The notes beneath the pieces are model-generated. The model did not search any database, was not told where the DNA came from, and saw only the letters and a list, made by a program, of their open reading frames with translations. This document shows positions 1-9,762 of a DNA stretch of 64,000 nt, one piece after another. The stretch is from positions 4,838,501 through 4,902,500 of the forward strand of contig CP042279.1 of the NCBI GenBank assembly GCA_007858575.1, given 5' to 3'. Made by a program: the position numbers and the translations under genes. Position 1 is the first letter of the stretch. Every line of letters begins with the position of its first letter. The stretch is from Streptomyces sp. WAC08241. GTDB lineage: Bacteria; Actinomycetota; Actinomycetes; Streptomycetales; Streptomycetaceae.

Positions 1-39
1 GCGCTGTATCCACAGCACCCGAGCAAGGAGCCACGAGTC

Positions 40-531
40 ATGGCCGACTCCAGTTTCGACATCGTCTCCAAGGTCGATCGGCAGGAGGTCGACAACGCCC
101 TCAACCAGGCCGTCAAGGAGATCTCGCAGCGTTACGACTTCAAGGGGACCAACGCCTCGATCTCCTGGTCGGGCGAGAAGATCCTCATGCAGGCGAACGG
201 CGAGGAGCGGGTCAACGCGATCCTCGACATCTTCCAGTCCAAGCTGATCAAGCGGGGGATCTCGCTCAAGTCGCTGGACGTCGAGGGCGAGCCGCAGCTC
301 TCCGGCAAGGAGTACAAGCTCTTCGCCTCGGTCACCGAGGGCATCTCCCAGGAGAACGCCAAGAAGGTCGCGAAGACCATCCGCGACGAGGGCCCCAAGG
401 GCGTCAAGGCGCAGGTGCAGGGCGACGAGCTGCGGGTCAGCTCGAAGAGCCGCGACGACCTCCAGGCCGTCCAGGCGCTCCTCAAGGGCAAGGACTTCGA
501 CTTCGCGATCCAGTTCGTGAACTACCGCTAG
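40..531 (+). CDS. yajQ: YajQ family nucleotide (c-di-GMP)-binding protein
   Basis: Intact 163-residue protein with the family's usual length. It opens with the diagnostic SSFDIVSKVD stretch and carries RYDFKGT near residue 35 and a closing DFDFAIQFVNYR. YajQ proteins are small cytoplasmic two-domain proteins; a Xanthomonas member binds cyclic di-GMP and acts with a transcription factor, but the role in actinomycetes is not settled. An AGGAG lies about 10 bases before the ATG. It is followed after about 100 bases by ogt on the same strand. Family assignment is secure; ligand and function here are inferred from the family only. Confidence 0.93.
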   Translation: MADSSFDIVSKVDRQEVDNALNQAVKEISQRYDFKGTNASISWSGEKILMQANGEERVNAILDIFQSKLIKRGISLKSLDVEGEPQLSGKEYKLFASVTEGISQENAKKVAKTIRDEGPKGVKAQVQGDELRVSSKSRDDLQAVQALLKGKDFDFAIQFVNYR

Positions 532-627
532 TCCCCCGCCGAAGGTCGTGTCCGAATCCCGCCGGACCCCTCGTCGGCGGCCCCGCACACTGGGTCGTGG
601 AAGAGTCGTGCGGGAGAGGAAGCAGTC

Positions 628-1125
628 ATGACCGTGTACGCGTACGTGGACGGCCCCTGGGCGAGATGCTGCTGGTCGGCGGCTCGCGCCGGGGGTCGTG
701 CCGTGCTGCGGTCGTTGTCCCTGCCGGGGCAGAAGGGCGCCGTCGTGGTCGAGGACGGCTGGACGCGCGCGCCCGGGGCCTTCGAGGAGGTCGCCGGGCA
801 GTTGCGGGAGTACTTCGCCGGGGAGCGGGAGCGGTTCGAGGTGCCGGTCGACGGCGACGCCGGGACGGAGTTCCAGCGGCGTGTCTGGCGCGTGCTCGAA
901 GACGTGCCGTACGGCACCACCGTCTCGTACGGGGAGGTTGCCCGGCGCGTCGGTTCCGCCGGGGCCGGGGTGCGGGCCGTGGGGACCGCGATCGGGCGCA
1001 ATCCGCTGCTCGTGGTGCGGCCCTGCCACCGGGTGATCGGGGCCGACGGGGCCCTGCGCGGGTACGCCGCCGGGGTCGGGCGCAAGGAGCGCTTGTTGGG
1101 CCTGGAGGGGTCCTGGTGTGAGTGA
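628..1125 (+). CDS. ogt: methylated-DNA--protein-cysteine S-methyltransferase
   Basis: A suicide repair enzyme that moves the alkyl group from O6-alkylguanine to its own cysteine. The active-site PCHRVIG motif is at about residue 132, preceded by the DNA-binding region FQRRVWRVLEDVPYGTTVSYGE and the RAVGTAIGRNP segment, and followed by GYAAGVGRKERLLGLEG. At 165 residues it is normal for the single-domain Ogt/MGMT class. The ATG at 628 follows GAGAGGAAG. Its stop overlaps the start of the alkB-like gene by a few bases, so the two direct-reversal repair genes form a coupled pair. Confidence 0.95.
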   Translation: MTVYAYVDGPWARCCWSAARAGGRAVLRSLSLPGQKGAVVVEDGWTRAPGAFEEVAGQLREYFAGERERFEVPVDGDAGTEFQRRVWRVLEDVPYGTTVSYGEVARRVGSAGAGVRAVGTAIGRNPLLVVRPCHRVIGADGALRGYAAGVGRKERLLGLEGSWCE

Positions 1126-1741
1126 GGGGCTCTTTCCGCGGGATCGGGTCCTCGTGGCTCCCGGGGCCGTGCACGTGCCCGCGTGGCTCCCTTTTCCGCG
1201 GCAGCGGGAGCTGGTGGACGCCTGCCGGGAGTGGGGGCGCGGGCCCTTTCCGTACCGGCGGACCGTGCTGCCGGGCGGGGGCGTCATGTCGGTGCGATCG
1301 CTGTGTCTGGGGCGGCAGTGGGTGCCGTACCGGTATCTCGACGCCGTCGGCCTCGCACTGCCCGAGTGGCTGGTTTCGCTCGGGCGGGAGGCCGTCGCCG
1401 AGGCGTACGGGGAGCACGGCGGTTTCACGCCCGACACCGCGCTCGTGAACTTCTACGCGCCCGAGGCGCGGATGGGGATGCACCAGGACCGGGAGGAGCG
1501 CTCCGGTGCGCCGGTGGTGTCGCTGAGCCTCGGGGACCGGTGCGTGTTCCGCTTCGGGAACGCGGAGGGCCGGGGCGGCCCTACCGGGACGTCGAGCTGG
1601 CCTCCGGGGACCTGTTCGTCTTCGGCGGGCCCTCGCGGTGGGCGCACCACGGGTGCCCCGGGTGTTCCCCGGGACCGCCGAGCCCGCCCTCGGGTTGAGG
1701 GGCGGCTCAACATCACCCTGCGGGAGACCGGGATCCCGTAG
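1118..1741 (+). CDS. alkB: AlkB-like 2-oxoglutarate/Fe(II) dioxygenase (frameshifted)
   Basis: Oxidative repair of N-alkylated bases. The first two thirds read cleanly: DTALVNFYAPEARMGMHQDREE contains the HxD iron ligands (H-Q-D), followed by APVVSLSLGDRCVFRFGN. After about position 1576 the family sequence continues in another frame (PYRDVELASGDLFVFGGPSRWAHHG) and then a third, before returning to the original frame for GRLNITLRETG, which holds the 2-oxoglutarate-binding Arg pair region. Three single-base losses in G/C runs explain this. Start is GTG at 1118 inside the end of ogt. Close to the E. coli AlkB length once repaired. Confidence 0.88.
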   Translation: MSEGLFPRDRVLVAPGAVHVPAWLPFPRQRELVDACREWGRGPFPYRRTVLPGGGVMSVRSLCLGRQWVPYRYLDAVGLALPEWLVSLGREAVAEAYGEHGGFTPDTALVNFYAPEARMGMHQDREERSGAPVVSLSLGDRCVFRFGNAEGRGGPTGTSSWPPGTCSSSAGPRGGRTTGAPGVPRDRRARPRVEGRLNITLRETGIP

Positions 1742-1744
1742 GTC

Positions 1745-2152
1745 TCAGTAGCTCTGGGGGACGTGGACGCCCGCGGCCCTGTCCGTGGAGACGATCTCTT
1801 TGCCGAGCGGCAGCAGCGAGACCGGGATCAGCTTGAAGTTCGCGATGCCCAGCGGGATGCCGATGATCGTGATGCAGAGGGCGATGCCGGTGGTGATGTG
1901 GCCGAGCGCCAGCCACCAGCCGGCGAGGATCAGCCACAGGACGTTGCCCACGCAGGAGGGCGCGCCCGCGTCGCGACGGTCGACGACCGTCTTGCCGAAG
2001 GGCCACAGGGCGTAGATCCCGATGCGGAAGGCGGCGAGCCCGAAGGGGATGCCGATGATCGTGATGCAGAGCAGGAGTCCCGCGAGCATGTAGCCGAGGA
2101 ACATCCAGAATCCGCAGAGGATCAGCCAAATGACGTTCAGGATCGTCTTCAC
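1745..2152 (-). CDS. yccF: YccF domain-containing inner membrane protein
   Basis: Intact 135-residue membrane protein made of two near-identical YccF halves. Each half has a hydrophobic run ending LCITIIGIPxGxAxF (ITIIGIPFGLAAF and ITIIGIPLGIANF), the family signature. About four membrane segments are predicted by eye. Function of the family is unknown. The GTG start at 2152 overlaps the htpX stop (GTGA), so it is the downstream partner of htpX. It converges on alkB with only a few bases between the stops. Confidence 0.9.
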   Translation of the reverse strand: MKTILNVIWLILCGFWMFLGYMLAGLLLCITIIGIPFGLAAFRIGIYALWPFGKTVVDRRDAGAPSCVGNVLWLILAGWWLALGHITTGIALCITIIGIPLGIANFKLIPVSLLPLGKEIVSTDRAAGVHVPQSY

Positions 2153-3011
2153 GGGCGTCGACCTGCCATCTGTTCGAGCCGGGCGATGCGTTCGGCCATC
2201 GGCGGGTGGGTGGAGAACATCTTGGAGAGGCCCTGGCCGGGCCGGAACGGGTTCGCGATCATCATGTGGCTCGCGGTCTCGATCCGGGGCTCGGGCGGCA
2301 GCGGCAACTGCTTGGTGCCCGCCTCCAGCTTCCGCAGGGCGCCCGCCAGGGCGAGCGGGTCGCCGGTGAGCTGGGCGCCGGAGGCGTCGGCCTCGTACTC
2401 CCGGGAGCGGGAGATGGCGAGCTGGATGACCGAGGCGGCGATCGGGCCGAGGATCATGATCATCAGCATGCCGAGGAGACCGGGGCCGTCGTCGTCGTTG
2501 GAGCGGCCGACGGGGATCAGCCAGGCGAAGTTCACCAGGAACATGATCACGGAGGCGAGCGCGCCGGCGACCGAGGAGATGAGGATGTCCCGGTTGTAGA
2601 CGTGGCTCAGCTCGTGGCCGATGACCCCGCGCAGCTCGCGCTCGTCCAGGAGGGCGAGGATGCCCTCGGTGCAGCAGACGGCGGCGTTGCGCGGGTTGCG
2701 GCCGGTGGCGAAGGCGTTGGGCGCCTGGGTGGGCGAGATGTAGAGCCGGGGCATGGGCTGGCGCGCCTGCGTGGAGAGCTCGCGCACCATCCGGTAGAGC
2801 GCGGGCGCCTCGAACTCGCTGACCGGGCGGGCGCGCATGGCCCGCAGCGCCAGCTTGTCGCTGTTCCAGTACGCGTACGCGTTGGTGCCGAGCGCCACGA
2901 CGAGCGCGACGATCAGTCCCGTACGCCCGAAGAAGCTGCCGATGACGATGATGAGGGCCGAGAGCCTCCGAGGAGGACGGCGGTCCTCAGCCCGTTGTGC
3001 CGGCGGTGCAC
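2149..3011 (-). CDS. htpX: HtpX-family membrane zinc metalloprotease (one N-terminal frameshift)
   Basis: M48 metallopeptidase for turnover of damaged membrane proteins. Shows the zinc site HELSHVYNRD with the third ligand region SREYEADASGAQLTG, plus NAFATGRNPRNAAVCCTEGIL and a C-terminal FSTHPPMAERIARL. The GTG at 3011 is preceded by GGAGGG and gives HRRHNGLRTAVLLGG, the usual Streptomyces N terminus; one G is missing near 2966, after which the frame continues into IIVIGSFFGRTG and the body. Repaired length is about 287 residues, normal for the family. Coupled to yccF. Confidence 0.92.
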
Positions 3012-3058
3012 GGTACGCCCTCCAGGTGGTGCGGCAGGGGAACCCTTTTCTCCGTGGT

Positions 3059-3110
3059 GGTCCACTCCTTCAGTGGACCCTCCCGTACTGGTCAACGCCA
3101 GGCGGGAGGT
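3059..3110 (-). terminator. tandem hairpins downstream of mscL
   Basis: Two adjacent inverted repeats lie between the mscL stop and the htpX start. The first is a perfect 8-bp stem GGTCCACT/AGTGGACC with a 5-base loop (3059-3079). The second pairs CCTCCCG with CGGGAGG, plus CTGG/CCAG inside (3080-3110). No T-tract follows, as is common in Streptomyces. The likely role is ending the nuo-mscL transcript before htpX. Confidence 0.5.
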
Positions 3111-3157
3111 TCGGGTTCCCCGGCCGCACCGGGGGTGGCCGTGGGCCGTTCGGGTGA

Positions 3158-3613
3158 TCAGCGGGGCGCCGGGACCTCGACCTTCTCCAGGAGGGTGCCG
3201 ACGGGCTCGACCTCGCCGGTGCAGAAGGCGCAGCGGGAGGCGATGGCCGGGATCTCGCTGTAGCAGTGGGGGCAGTCGCGCTTCTCCGACTTGGGGTCGG
3301 CCGCCGCCGCCTTGGCGAACTTGTGCTGGATCCCCGTCATCGGGACGACGATCAGGAAGTAGAGGACCGCCGCGGTGATGACGAAGGCGATGGTCGCGGA
3401 GATGGCCAGGCCGTAGGGGAAGACGGTCTTGCCGATGCTGAACGTCGCGTCGTTGAAGTTGCCGACGGAGCCGGTGGCGAGGCCGATGAGCGGGGTGATG
3501 AAGGCCTTGCTGAAGCCCGTGACGACGGAGGTGAACGCCGTTCCGACGGCCAGACCGATGGCCATCGAGATGACGTTCCCGCGAAGTATGAAGTCCTTGA
3601 ATCCGTTCAGCAC
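3158..3613 (-). CDS. mscL: large-conductance mechanosensitive channel with C-terminal CxxC pairs
   Basis: Osmotic safety valve. The N-terminal two thirds are classic MscL: GFKDFILRGNVISMAIGLAVGTAF (first transmembrane helix and pore), then a periplasmic loop and a second helix TIAFVITAAVLYFLIVVPMT. Instead of the usual short coiled end, residues about 112-135 read DCPHCYSEIPAIASRCAFC, two CxxC pairs that look like a small zinc ribbon. The GTG start at 3613 has AGGAC upstream and is only 33 bases after the nuoN-2 stop, so it may be cotranscribed with the complex I set. Intact. Confidence 0.93.
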   Translation of the reverse strand: MLNGFKDFILRGNVISMAIGLAVGTAFTSVVTGFSKAFITPLIGLATGSVGNFNDATFSIGKTVFPYGLAISATIAFVITAAVLYFLIVVPMTGIQHKFAKAAAADPKSEKRDCPHCYSEIPAIASRCAFCTGEVEPVGTLLEKVEVPAPR

Positions 3614-3646
3614 GGGGTCCTGCCCTAGGTTCCGCTCGGGTGGGGG

Positions 3647-5186
3647 TCAGAAGAGCGCCGTCGTCGCGAAGCGGAGGGCGAACTGCGGGTAGCCCGACAG
3701 GACGGCTCCGGCGGCGGCGGTCAGCGCGATCGCCAGGGTGACCGGCACGGGGGCCGGTGGGAGGGCCGGTGGTGGGGGCGGCGCTGCCCTCCCGGGCCTC
3801 TCCCGGCGCTGCTTCCGGCGCTGTTTCCGGGGTGCGGAAGAGCAGGGCCGTCCAGCGGAGGTAGTAGGACAGCGCGATCACGACGTTGAGCGCCATGACC
3901 ACGGCCAGCCAGCCCAGGCCCGCGTCGACGGCCGCCGAGAAGACGGTCACCTTGGCGAAGAGGCCGATGATACCCGGGGCAAACCGGCCAGATTCAGGAG
4001 GAAGAAGGCGAGCGCGAGGGCGGCGGCGGGGTGCGTCGCGTACAGGCCCCGGTAGTCCTCGATCCGGTTCCGGGGGCGCACGCGCGCGACGAGCGCGACG
4101 ACCGCGAAGGCGCCGAGGTTCACGACGGCGTACATCAGGGCGTACGCGACGGTGGCGCCGATCTGGTCGTCGCTGGAGTACGCGGCGGCCGCGATCGGCA
4201 CCAGGAGGTAGCCGGCCTGGGCGACGGAGGACCAGGCGAGCAGCCGGACTGCGCTCCACGCGCGCGTGGAGAGCTGGCGCAGGGCGGCGACGTTCCCCGC
4301 GGTCATGGTGAGCGCGGCGAGGACGGCGAGCGCCGGGCCCCACACGTCCGCGTACGAGGGGAAGGCGACGACGGTCACCAGGATCAGGCCGGTGAAGCCG
4401 ACGGCCTTGCCGACCACGGAGAGGTAGGCGGCGACGGGCAGCGGGGCGCCGACGTAGGTGTCGGGGACCCAGAAGTGGAAGGGGACGGCGGCCGTCTTGA
4501 AGGCGAAGCCGACGAGGGTGAGGGCGACGCCCGCCTCGGCGAGGGTCTGGAGCTGCCCGGGGACGTCGTCGAGGCGCTGGGCGATCTCCGTGAGGTGGAG
4601 GGTGCCGGTCGCCGCGTACACGAAGCTCGCGCCGAGCAGGGTGACGGCGGTCGCGGTGACGGAGGAGAGGAAGAACTTGAGGGCGGCCTCGCCGGACATG
4701 CGGTCGCCGCGCTTGAGGCCGACGAGCGCGAAGGCGGGCAGGGAGGCCACCTCCAGGGCGACGACGAGGGTCGCGAGGTCCCGGGAGGCGGGCAGCAGGG
4801 CGGCTCCGGCGGCGGAGGAGAGCAGCAGGAACCAGTACTCGCCGGCCGGGAGCCTCTCCCGGGTCTCGTCCAGGAGAGCAGCGCGGTGAGGAGCGCCCCG
4901 CCGAGGACGAGGAGCTGGACGACGAGGGTGAAGTGGTCGGCGGTGTAGCTGCACGCCGTGACCCGCGTGTCGGGGGTGAGGCAGAAGGTGGAGCGGTCGC
5001 CGGCCCGCAGCGGGACGAGGAGCGCGAGGGCGGCGGCGAGGCCGCCGGTCGCGGTCCAGCCGAGGATCCGCTTGCGCTCCGGCGGGACGAAGAGGTCGGC
5101 GACGAGGACGGCGAGGGCGACCGCGGCCGTGAGGACGGGGGCGCGATCGTGAGCCAGTCGACGGACTGGACGAGCTGCGACGTCAC
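3647..5186 (-). CDS. nuoN2: NADH-quinone oxidoreductase subunit N, second set (frameshifted)
   Basis: Antiporter-like proton-pumping subunit of complex I. Family segments seen across frames include LEVASLPAFALVGLKRGD, SGEAALKFFLSSVTA, FAFKTAAVPFHFWVPDTYVGAP (lysine and proton-channel region) and the SVAQAGYLLVPIA helix. The C terminus SGYPQFALRFATTALF ends at 3647. Single-base losses near 5148, 4880, 3990 and 3745 break the frame. A Gly/Pro/Arg-rich linker precedes the last helix. The GTG start at 5186 overlaps the nuoM-2 stop (GTGA). Confidence 0.88.
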
Positions 5187-6757
5187 TGGGTGCCTCCGGC
5201 GAGGAGCTTCTGGACGGCCGGGTCGGTGAGGCCGAGGAGGACGGCGGGCCAGAGTCCGGCGAGGACGGTGAGGGCGACGAGCGGGGTCCAGGCGGCGAAC
5301 TCGTACCCCTGGACGTCGGCGATCGGGGCCTCCCCGGCGGGCCGGGGCCGCCCATGCAGACGCGGCGGACGACGATCAGGAGGTACGCGGCGGTGAGCAG
5401 GGTGCCGAAGGCGCCGATCGCCGTGAAGGTGAGGAAGGCGGGGCGGCTGAGGCCCTCGGCGGGGTCGAAGGCGCCGAAGAGGGCCAGCATCTCGCCCCAG
5501 AAGCCGGCGAGGCCGGGCAGGCCGAGGGAGGCGACGGCGGCGAAGGCGAGGAGGGCGCCGAGGCGGGGGCGCGGCCGTAGAGGGCGGCTCCGGTGGCGCC
5601 GGCGAGGGTGTCGAGGTCGGCGGTGCCGTACCGGTCCTTGACCGCGCCGGCCAGGAAGAAGAGCAGTCCGGTGACGAGGCCGTGGGCGACGTTGGCGAAG
5701 AGGGCGCCGTTGACCCCGGTGGGGGTCATGGTGGCGATGCCGAGGAGCACGAAGCCCATGTGGCCGACGGAGGAGTACGCGATGAGCTGCTTGAGGTCGC
5801 CCTTGGCGCCGGGGCGCGCGAGGGCGAGGCAGGCGAGCGAGCCGTAGACGATCCCGGCGACGGCGAAGGCGGCGAGGTACGGGGCGAAGGTCCGCATGCC
5901 GTCGGGTGCGATCGGCAGGACGATCCGGACGAAGCCGTACGTGCCCATCTTGAGCAGGACGCCGGCGAGGAGGACGGAACCGACGGTGGGGGCGGCGGTG
6001 TGGGCGTCCGGGAGCCAACTGTGCAGCGGCCACATCGGGGTCTTCACGGCGAGCCCGATCCCGATCGCGAGAACGGCGATGACCTGCACGGACGTGGTCA
6101 GTCCGCGGCCGTTGTCAGTGGCGAGTGCCACCATGTCGAATGTGCCCGACTTCACACCGATGAGGAGGAGTCCGAGCAGCATGACGACGGAGCCGAGGAG
6201 CGTGTAGAGGACGAACTTCGTGGCGGCGGCGCGCCTGCCCTCGCCGCCCCAGCGGGCGATGAGGAAGTACATCGGGATGAGGACCGTCTCGAAGGCCAGG
6301 AAGAACAGGACGAGGTCGAGGACGGCGAAGGTGGCGAGGGTGCCGGACTCCAGGACGAGGAGCAGGGCGACGAAGGCCTTGGGGCGGGAGCCCGCCGGGG
6401 GCTTGAAGTAACTGTGGAGCGCGCAGAGGAAGCACAGGAGCGCGGTCAGGACCAGGAGGGGGAGGGAGATGCCGTCGACACCGAGGTGGATGCGCACGTC
6501 CAGTGCCCTGATCCACCTGATGTCCGTCGTGGCCTGCATCGTCGACGGGTGGTCGTGGTCGAAGCCGGCCGCGAGGACGAGGGTGGCGAGCAGGATCACG
6601 CCGGTGACGGTGACGCCGTGGCGCAGGACGGCCTGGTCGGGTGACTTTCCCTTCAGTCCCGGCGGGGCCGGAGGAGGGCGGCGACGGCGCCGAGGAGCGG
6701 TCCGGCGACGATCAACGCCAGGAGGAACTGCATCACGGATTCGCTGATATCGATCAC
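5183..6757 (-). CDS. nuoM2: NADH-quinone oxidoreductase subunit M, second set (frameshifted)
   Basis: Proton-pumping membrane subunit. The long intact middle has FETVLIPMYFLIARWGGEGR, TPMWPLHSWLPDAHTAAPTVGSV (key lysine/histidine region), KMGTYGFVRIVLP and LKQLIAYSSVGHMGFVLLG, all typical of NuoM. The start is GTG at 6757 (IDISESVMQFLLALIVAGPLLGA); one base is missing near 6660, and others near 5570 and 5350. The C terminus LAGGTQ ends at 5183, overlapping the nuoN-2 start. The start lies 3 bases after the nuoL-2 stop. Confidence 0.9.
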
Positions 6758-6760
6758 GGC

Positions 6761-8732
6761 TCACGCTCCGGCGACGGCGTTGGCGAGGGCGACTGCGGCG
6801 ATCGCCAGGACGACGGAGCCGGCGAGCAGGGCGCTCAGATAGGTCTGGACGTTGCCGGTCTGGGCGCGGCGGACGAGCCACCCCAGGCCCTTGGCTGAGC
6901 CGGCGGCGCCCCGGACGTAGGTGTCGACGACCTCGCGGTCCAGGAAGCGGACCAGGGAGGCGGCGGCGAGTACGGGGCGGACGAAGGCGGCCCGGTAGAC
7001 GGCGTCCAGGTGGAAGCCGTCGGCGGCGGGGCGGTGCAGCGGTCCGAGGAGGGCGCGGCCGGGGTCGGCCGGGTCCTCGGCGGGGTGCGGCAGGTGCAGC
7101 GCCTCGGCCTCGACCAGGCCCGCGTCGGCGTCCGGGTGGGCGACGTGCTGGGTGGGGACGACGGGGCCCGGGCAGCGAGGGTGCGCCAGACGGCGTAGGT
7201 GACGGCCGCTCCGGCGACGGCGAGGCCGGTGCCGAGGACGGCGGTGACGAGGGTCGGGGCGAGCTCGTTCCCGTCGAACCAGTCGGGGAGGTACCGGACG
7301 GTCAGGCCGAAGCCGAGGGAGGGACGGCGAGGACCCACAGGACGCTCGTCATCGCGATCGGCTGGCGGCCGTGGTCCGGGGCTTCGGCGCCCCGGCCCCG
7401 GAAGGCGCGCAGCCAGAGGCGGAGGGCGTAGGCGGCGGTGAGAAGGGCGGTCAGGAGGCCCGCGACGAGGACGGTCCAGCCGGCTCCGGCGGGGGCGACG
7501 GTCCGGTCCCCGAGCGCGGTGTGCTCGGCGGCCACCAGGACGGCCTCCTTGGAGAAGAAGCCGGCGAAGGGCGGGAGCGCGGCGAGCGCGAGGAGGGCGA
7601 CGGTCATCGTCCAGTACGCGTCCGGGACCCGCTTCGCGAGGCCGCTCATGCGGGACGTGGCGGTGAGCGAGTTCGTACCGGCGGCGTGGATGACCGCGCC
7701 GGCGGCGAGGAAGAGCAGCGCCTTGAAGGCGGCGTGCGAGAGGAGGTGGAAGACGGCGGCGCCCCGGTCGCCGACGGCGAGGGCGCCGGCCATGTAGCCG
7801 AGCTGGCCGATCGTCGAGTAGGCGAGGACCCGCTTGATGTCGTCCTGGGCGAGCGCGGCGAGGGCCGAGCCGACCATGGTGACCGCGGCCGTCACGGCGA
7901 GGACGGTCATGGCGGCGGCGGAGGCCGCGAAGACGGGGAGCAGCCGGGCCGTGAAGTAGATGCCGGCCGCGACCATCGTGGCGGCGTGGATGAGCGCGGA
8001 GACGGGGTGGGGCCGGCCATGGCGTCCGGGGAGCCAGGTGTGCAGCGGGAACTGGGCGGACTTGCCCGCGACGCCGGCGAGCAGCAGCAGCGCGACGGGG
8101 GTGGGGTGGTCGAGGCCGCCGGTCGCGACGGCGCCGAGGACGCCGGTGATCCGGAAGGTGCCGGCGTCGGCGGCGAGCGCGAAGAGGCCGATGAGGAAGG
8201 GACGTCGCCGAGCTTGGTGACGAGGAAGGCCTTGAGGGAGGCGGACCGGGCCTCGGGGGTCTCCCAGTAGTGGCCGACGAGGAAGTACGAGCAGATGCCC
8301 ATGACCTCCCAGCCGACCAGGAGCACCATCAGGTCGCCGGAGTAGACGACGAGGAGCATCGCGGCGGTGAAGAGGGAGACGAGCGCGGCGTACGAGGAGT
8401 AGCGGGGGTCCTCGCGGAGGTAGCCGGTCGAGTAGATCTGCACGCAGGTCGCGACCACCCCGACCAGGACGGCGACGAGGGCGGCGAAGCCGTCGACGTG
8501 CAGGGCCAGGTCGATCGGGACCGAGCCGGTGGGGGTGAGCTGGGTGGCGGCGTCGATCGCCTTCCCGCCGCTCTGACGGACCGCCACGAGCACGGCCAGG
8601 ACGGCGGCGGCGAGGGTCGGGAGGACGGCGAGGGGCGGACGAAGCCGGGGGCGGCGCGGCCGAGGAGGAGCCCGGCGGCGGCGCCGAGGAAGGGGAGGAG
8701 GGGACGAGGACGGCGAGGGTGGTCGTGGTCAC
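6761..8732 (-). CDS. nuoL2: NADH-quinone oxidoreductase subunit L, second set (frameshifted)
   Basis: Distal proton-pumping subunit of complex I. Recognisable blocks: LMVLLVGWEVMGICSYFLVGHYWE, SAQFPLHTWLPG, VSALIHAATMVAAGIYFTARL, LAQDDIKRVLAYSTIGQLGYM, LLSHAAFKALLFLAAGAVIHA and PPFAGFFSKEAVL. The ATG at 8732 sits in an ATGA overlap with nuoK-2. Frame breaks near 8700, 8640, 8200, 8010, 7320 and 7170 are each explained by one missing G/C. The stop at 6761 is immediately before nuoM-2. Confidence 0.9.
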
Positions 8733-9115
8733 GCGGCGGCCTCGGCCTTCTCGTCGTGCGGGCCCGCGTGCGGGGTCGTGCCCGGGTCTGTGTCCGGATC
8801 CGGGGTCGGGTGCTCCGCCGTGTCGCGGAGGCGGTCGATGTCCGAGGTGCCGCGGTTGCGGTGGACCATCAGGACGATCGCGAGGCCGATGCCGATCTCC
8901 GCGGCGGCGACGGCGATGGTGAAGAGGGTGAGGGCCTGGCCGGCGTGGAGGGCGTCGCGGAGCCAGACGTCGAAGGCGACGAGGTTGAGGTTGACGGCGT
9001 TGAGCATGAGCTCGACGGACATCAGGACGAGGATCGCGTTGCGGCGGGCGAGGACGCCGTAGAGGCCGGTGCAGAAGAGGAGGGCGGCGAGGACGGCGGG
9101 GTAGGCGAGGTGCAT
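8729..9115 (-). CDS. nuoK2: NADH-quinone oxidoreductase subunit K, second set
   Basis: Small three-helix membrane subunit carrying conserved acidic residues in helices 2 and 3. The core is intact: LARRNAILVLMSVELMLNAVNLNLVAF (helix with the functional Glu) and FTIAVAAAEIGIGLAIVLMVHRNRGT. At 128 residues it is about 28 longer than usual; the extra is a charged Asp/Pro/His-rich tail after residue 100. Overlaps nuoJ-2 (one base) and nuoL-2 (ATGA). Confidence 0.95.
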   Translation of the reverse strand: MHLAYPAVLAALLFCTGLYGVLARRNAILVLMSVELMLNAVNLNLVAFDVWLRDALHAGQALTLFTIAVAAAEIGIGLAIVLMVHRNRGTSDIDRLRDTAEHPTPDPDTDPGTTPHAGPHDEKAEAAA

Positions 9116-9762
9116 CAGCGGACGCCTCCGGCCTTCGTCGCGGTCTTCGTCGCGGTCTTCCCCGTGTCCTTCTTGTCGTCCTTCTTGTCGGTGTCCTTCT
9201 TGTCGGTGTCCTTCTTCCGGGAGAGCACGATGGCGCCGACCAGGGCGGCCAGGAGGAGCACGGACAGTGCCTCGAAGGGCAGCACCCAGTGCCGGAAGAG
9301 GATCGAGCCGGTCACCTCGGTGGAGCCCTGGACGGCTCCGTCGAGGTCGATCCAGGTCGTGCGGAAGGCGTCGACGACCACCCAGACGAGCGCGGCCGCG
9401 GCGGCCAGGGCCACGGCGAGGGCGACCGGGCGGTTGGCCGAGTCGGTGTCCGGGGAGCGGCCGATGGGGGCCTTGGTGAGCATGAGGCCGAAGAGGAGGA
9501 GGACGACGACGGAACCGACGTAGATCAGCACCTGGACCCAGGCGATGAACTCGGCGGTCAGGAGCAGGTACTCGACCGCGAGGCCGCCGAGGGCCACGAC
9601 CAGCCAGAGGGCGGCGTGCACCAGGTGGCGGGTGGTGACGGTGACGACGGCGGCGCCGAGGGTGACGAGGCCGACGAGGAGGAAGGCGATCTCCACGCCG
9701 GTGGGCGAGAGGAAGCCGTGTTCCTCCGCGGTTCGTGCCGCTTGTACTGCTGTCAGGATCAC
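9115..9762 (-). CDS. nuoJ2: NADH-quinone oxidoreductase subunit J, second set
   Basis: Membrane subunit whose third helix carries the pi-bulge that links quinone chemistry to pumping. Seen: LVTLGAAVVTVTTRHLVHAALWLVVALGGLAV, EFIAWVQVLIYVGSVVVLLLFGLML, and a last helix LSVLLLAALVGAIVLSRKK. The C terminus is an unusual run of repeated K-K-D-T-D units (about 30 residues), encoded by short DNA repeats. GTG start at 9762, in a GTGA overlap with the nuoI-2 stop; intact frame. Confidence 0.93.
   Translation of the reverse strand: MILTAVQAARTAEEHGFLSPTGVEIAFLLVGLVTLGAAVVTVTTRHLVHAALWLVVALGGLAVEYLLLTAEFIAWVQVLIYVGSVVVLLLFGLMLTKAPIGRSPDTDSANRPVALAVALAAAAALVWVVVDAFRTTWIDLDGAVQGSTEVTGSILFRHWVLPFEALSVLLLAALVGAIVLSRKKDTDKKDTDKKDDKKDTGKTATKTATKAGGVR
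9133..9215. repeat. short direct repeats encoding the charged NuoJ-2 tail
   Basis: Read on the plus strand, the 12-mer CTTCGTCGCGGT occurs twice in a row at 9133-9156, and CTTCTTGTCGGTGTC (15 bases) occurs at least twice at 9181-9210 with shorter variants on both sides. On the coding strand these give repeated Lys-Lys-Asp-Thr-Asp and Lys-Thr-Ala-Thr units. Period is a multiple of 3, so copy-number change would keep the frame. Confidence 0.85.

Noticed and set aside
2206..3378. Long plus-strand open frame across htpX and mscL
   Set aside because: Antisense to two well-matched minus-strand genes; its product is low-complexity Gly/Arg/Asp-rich sequence typical of such shadow frames.
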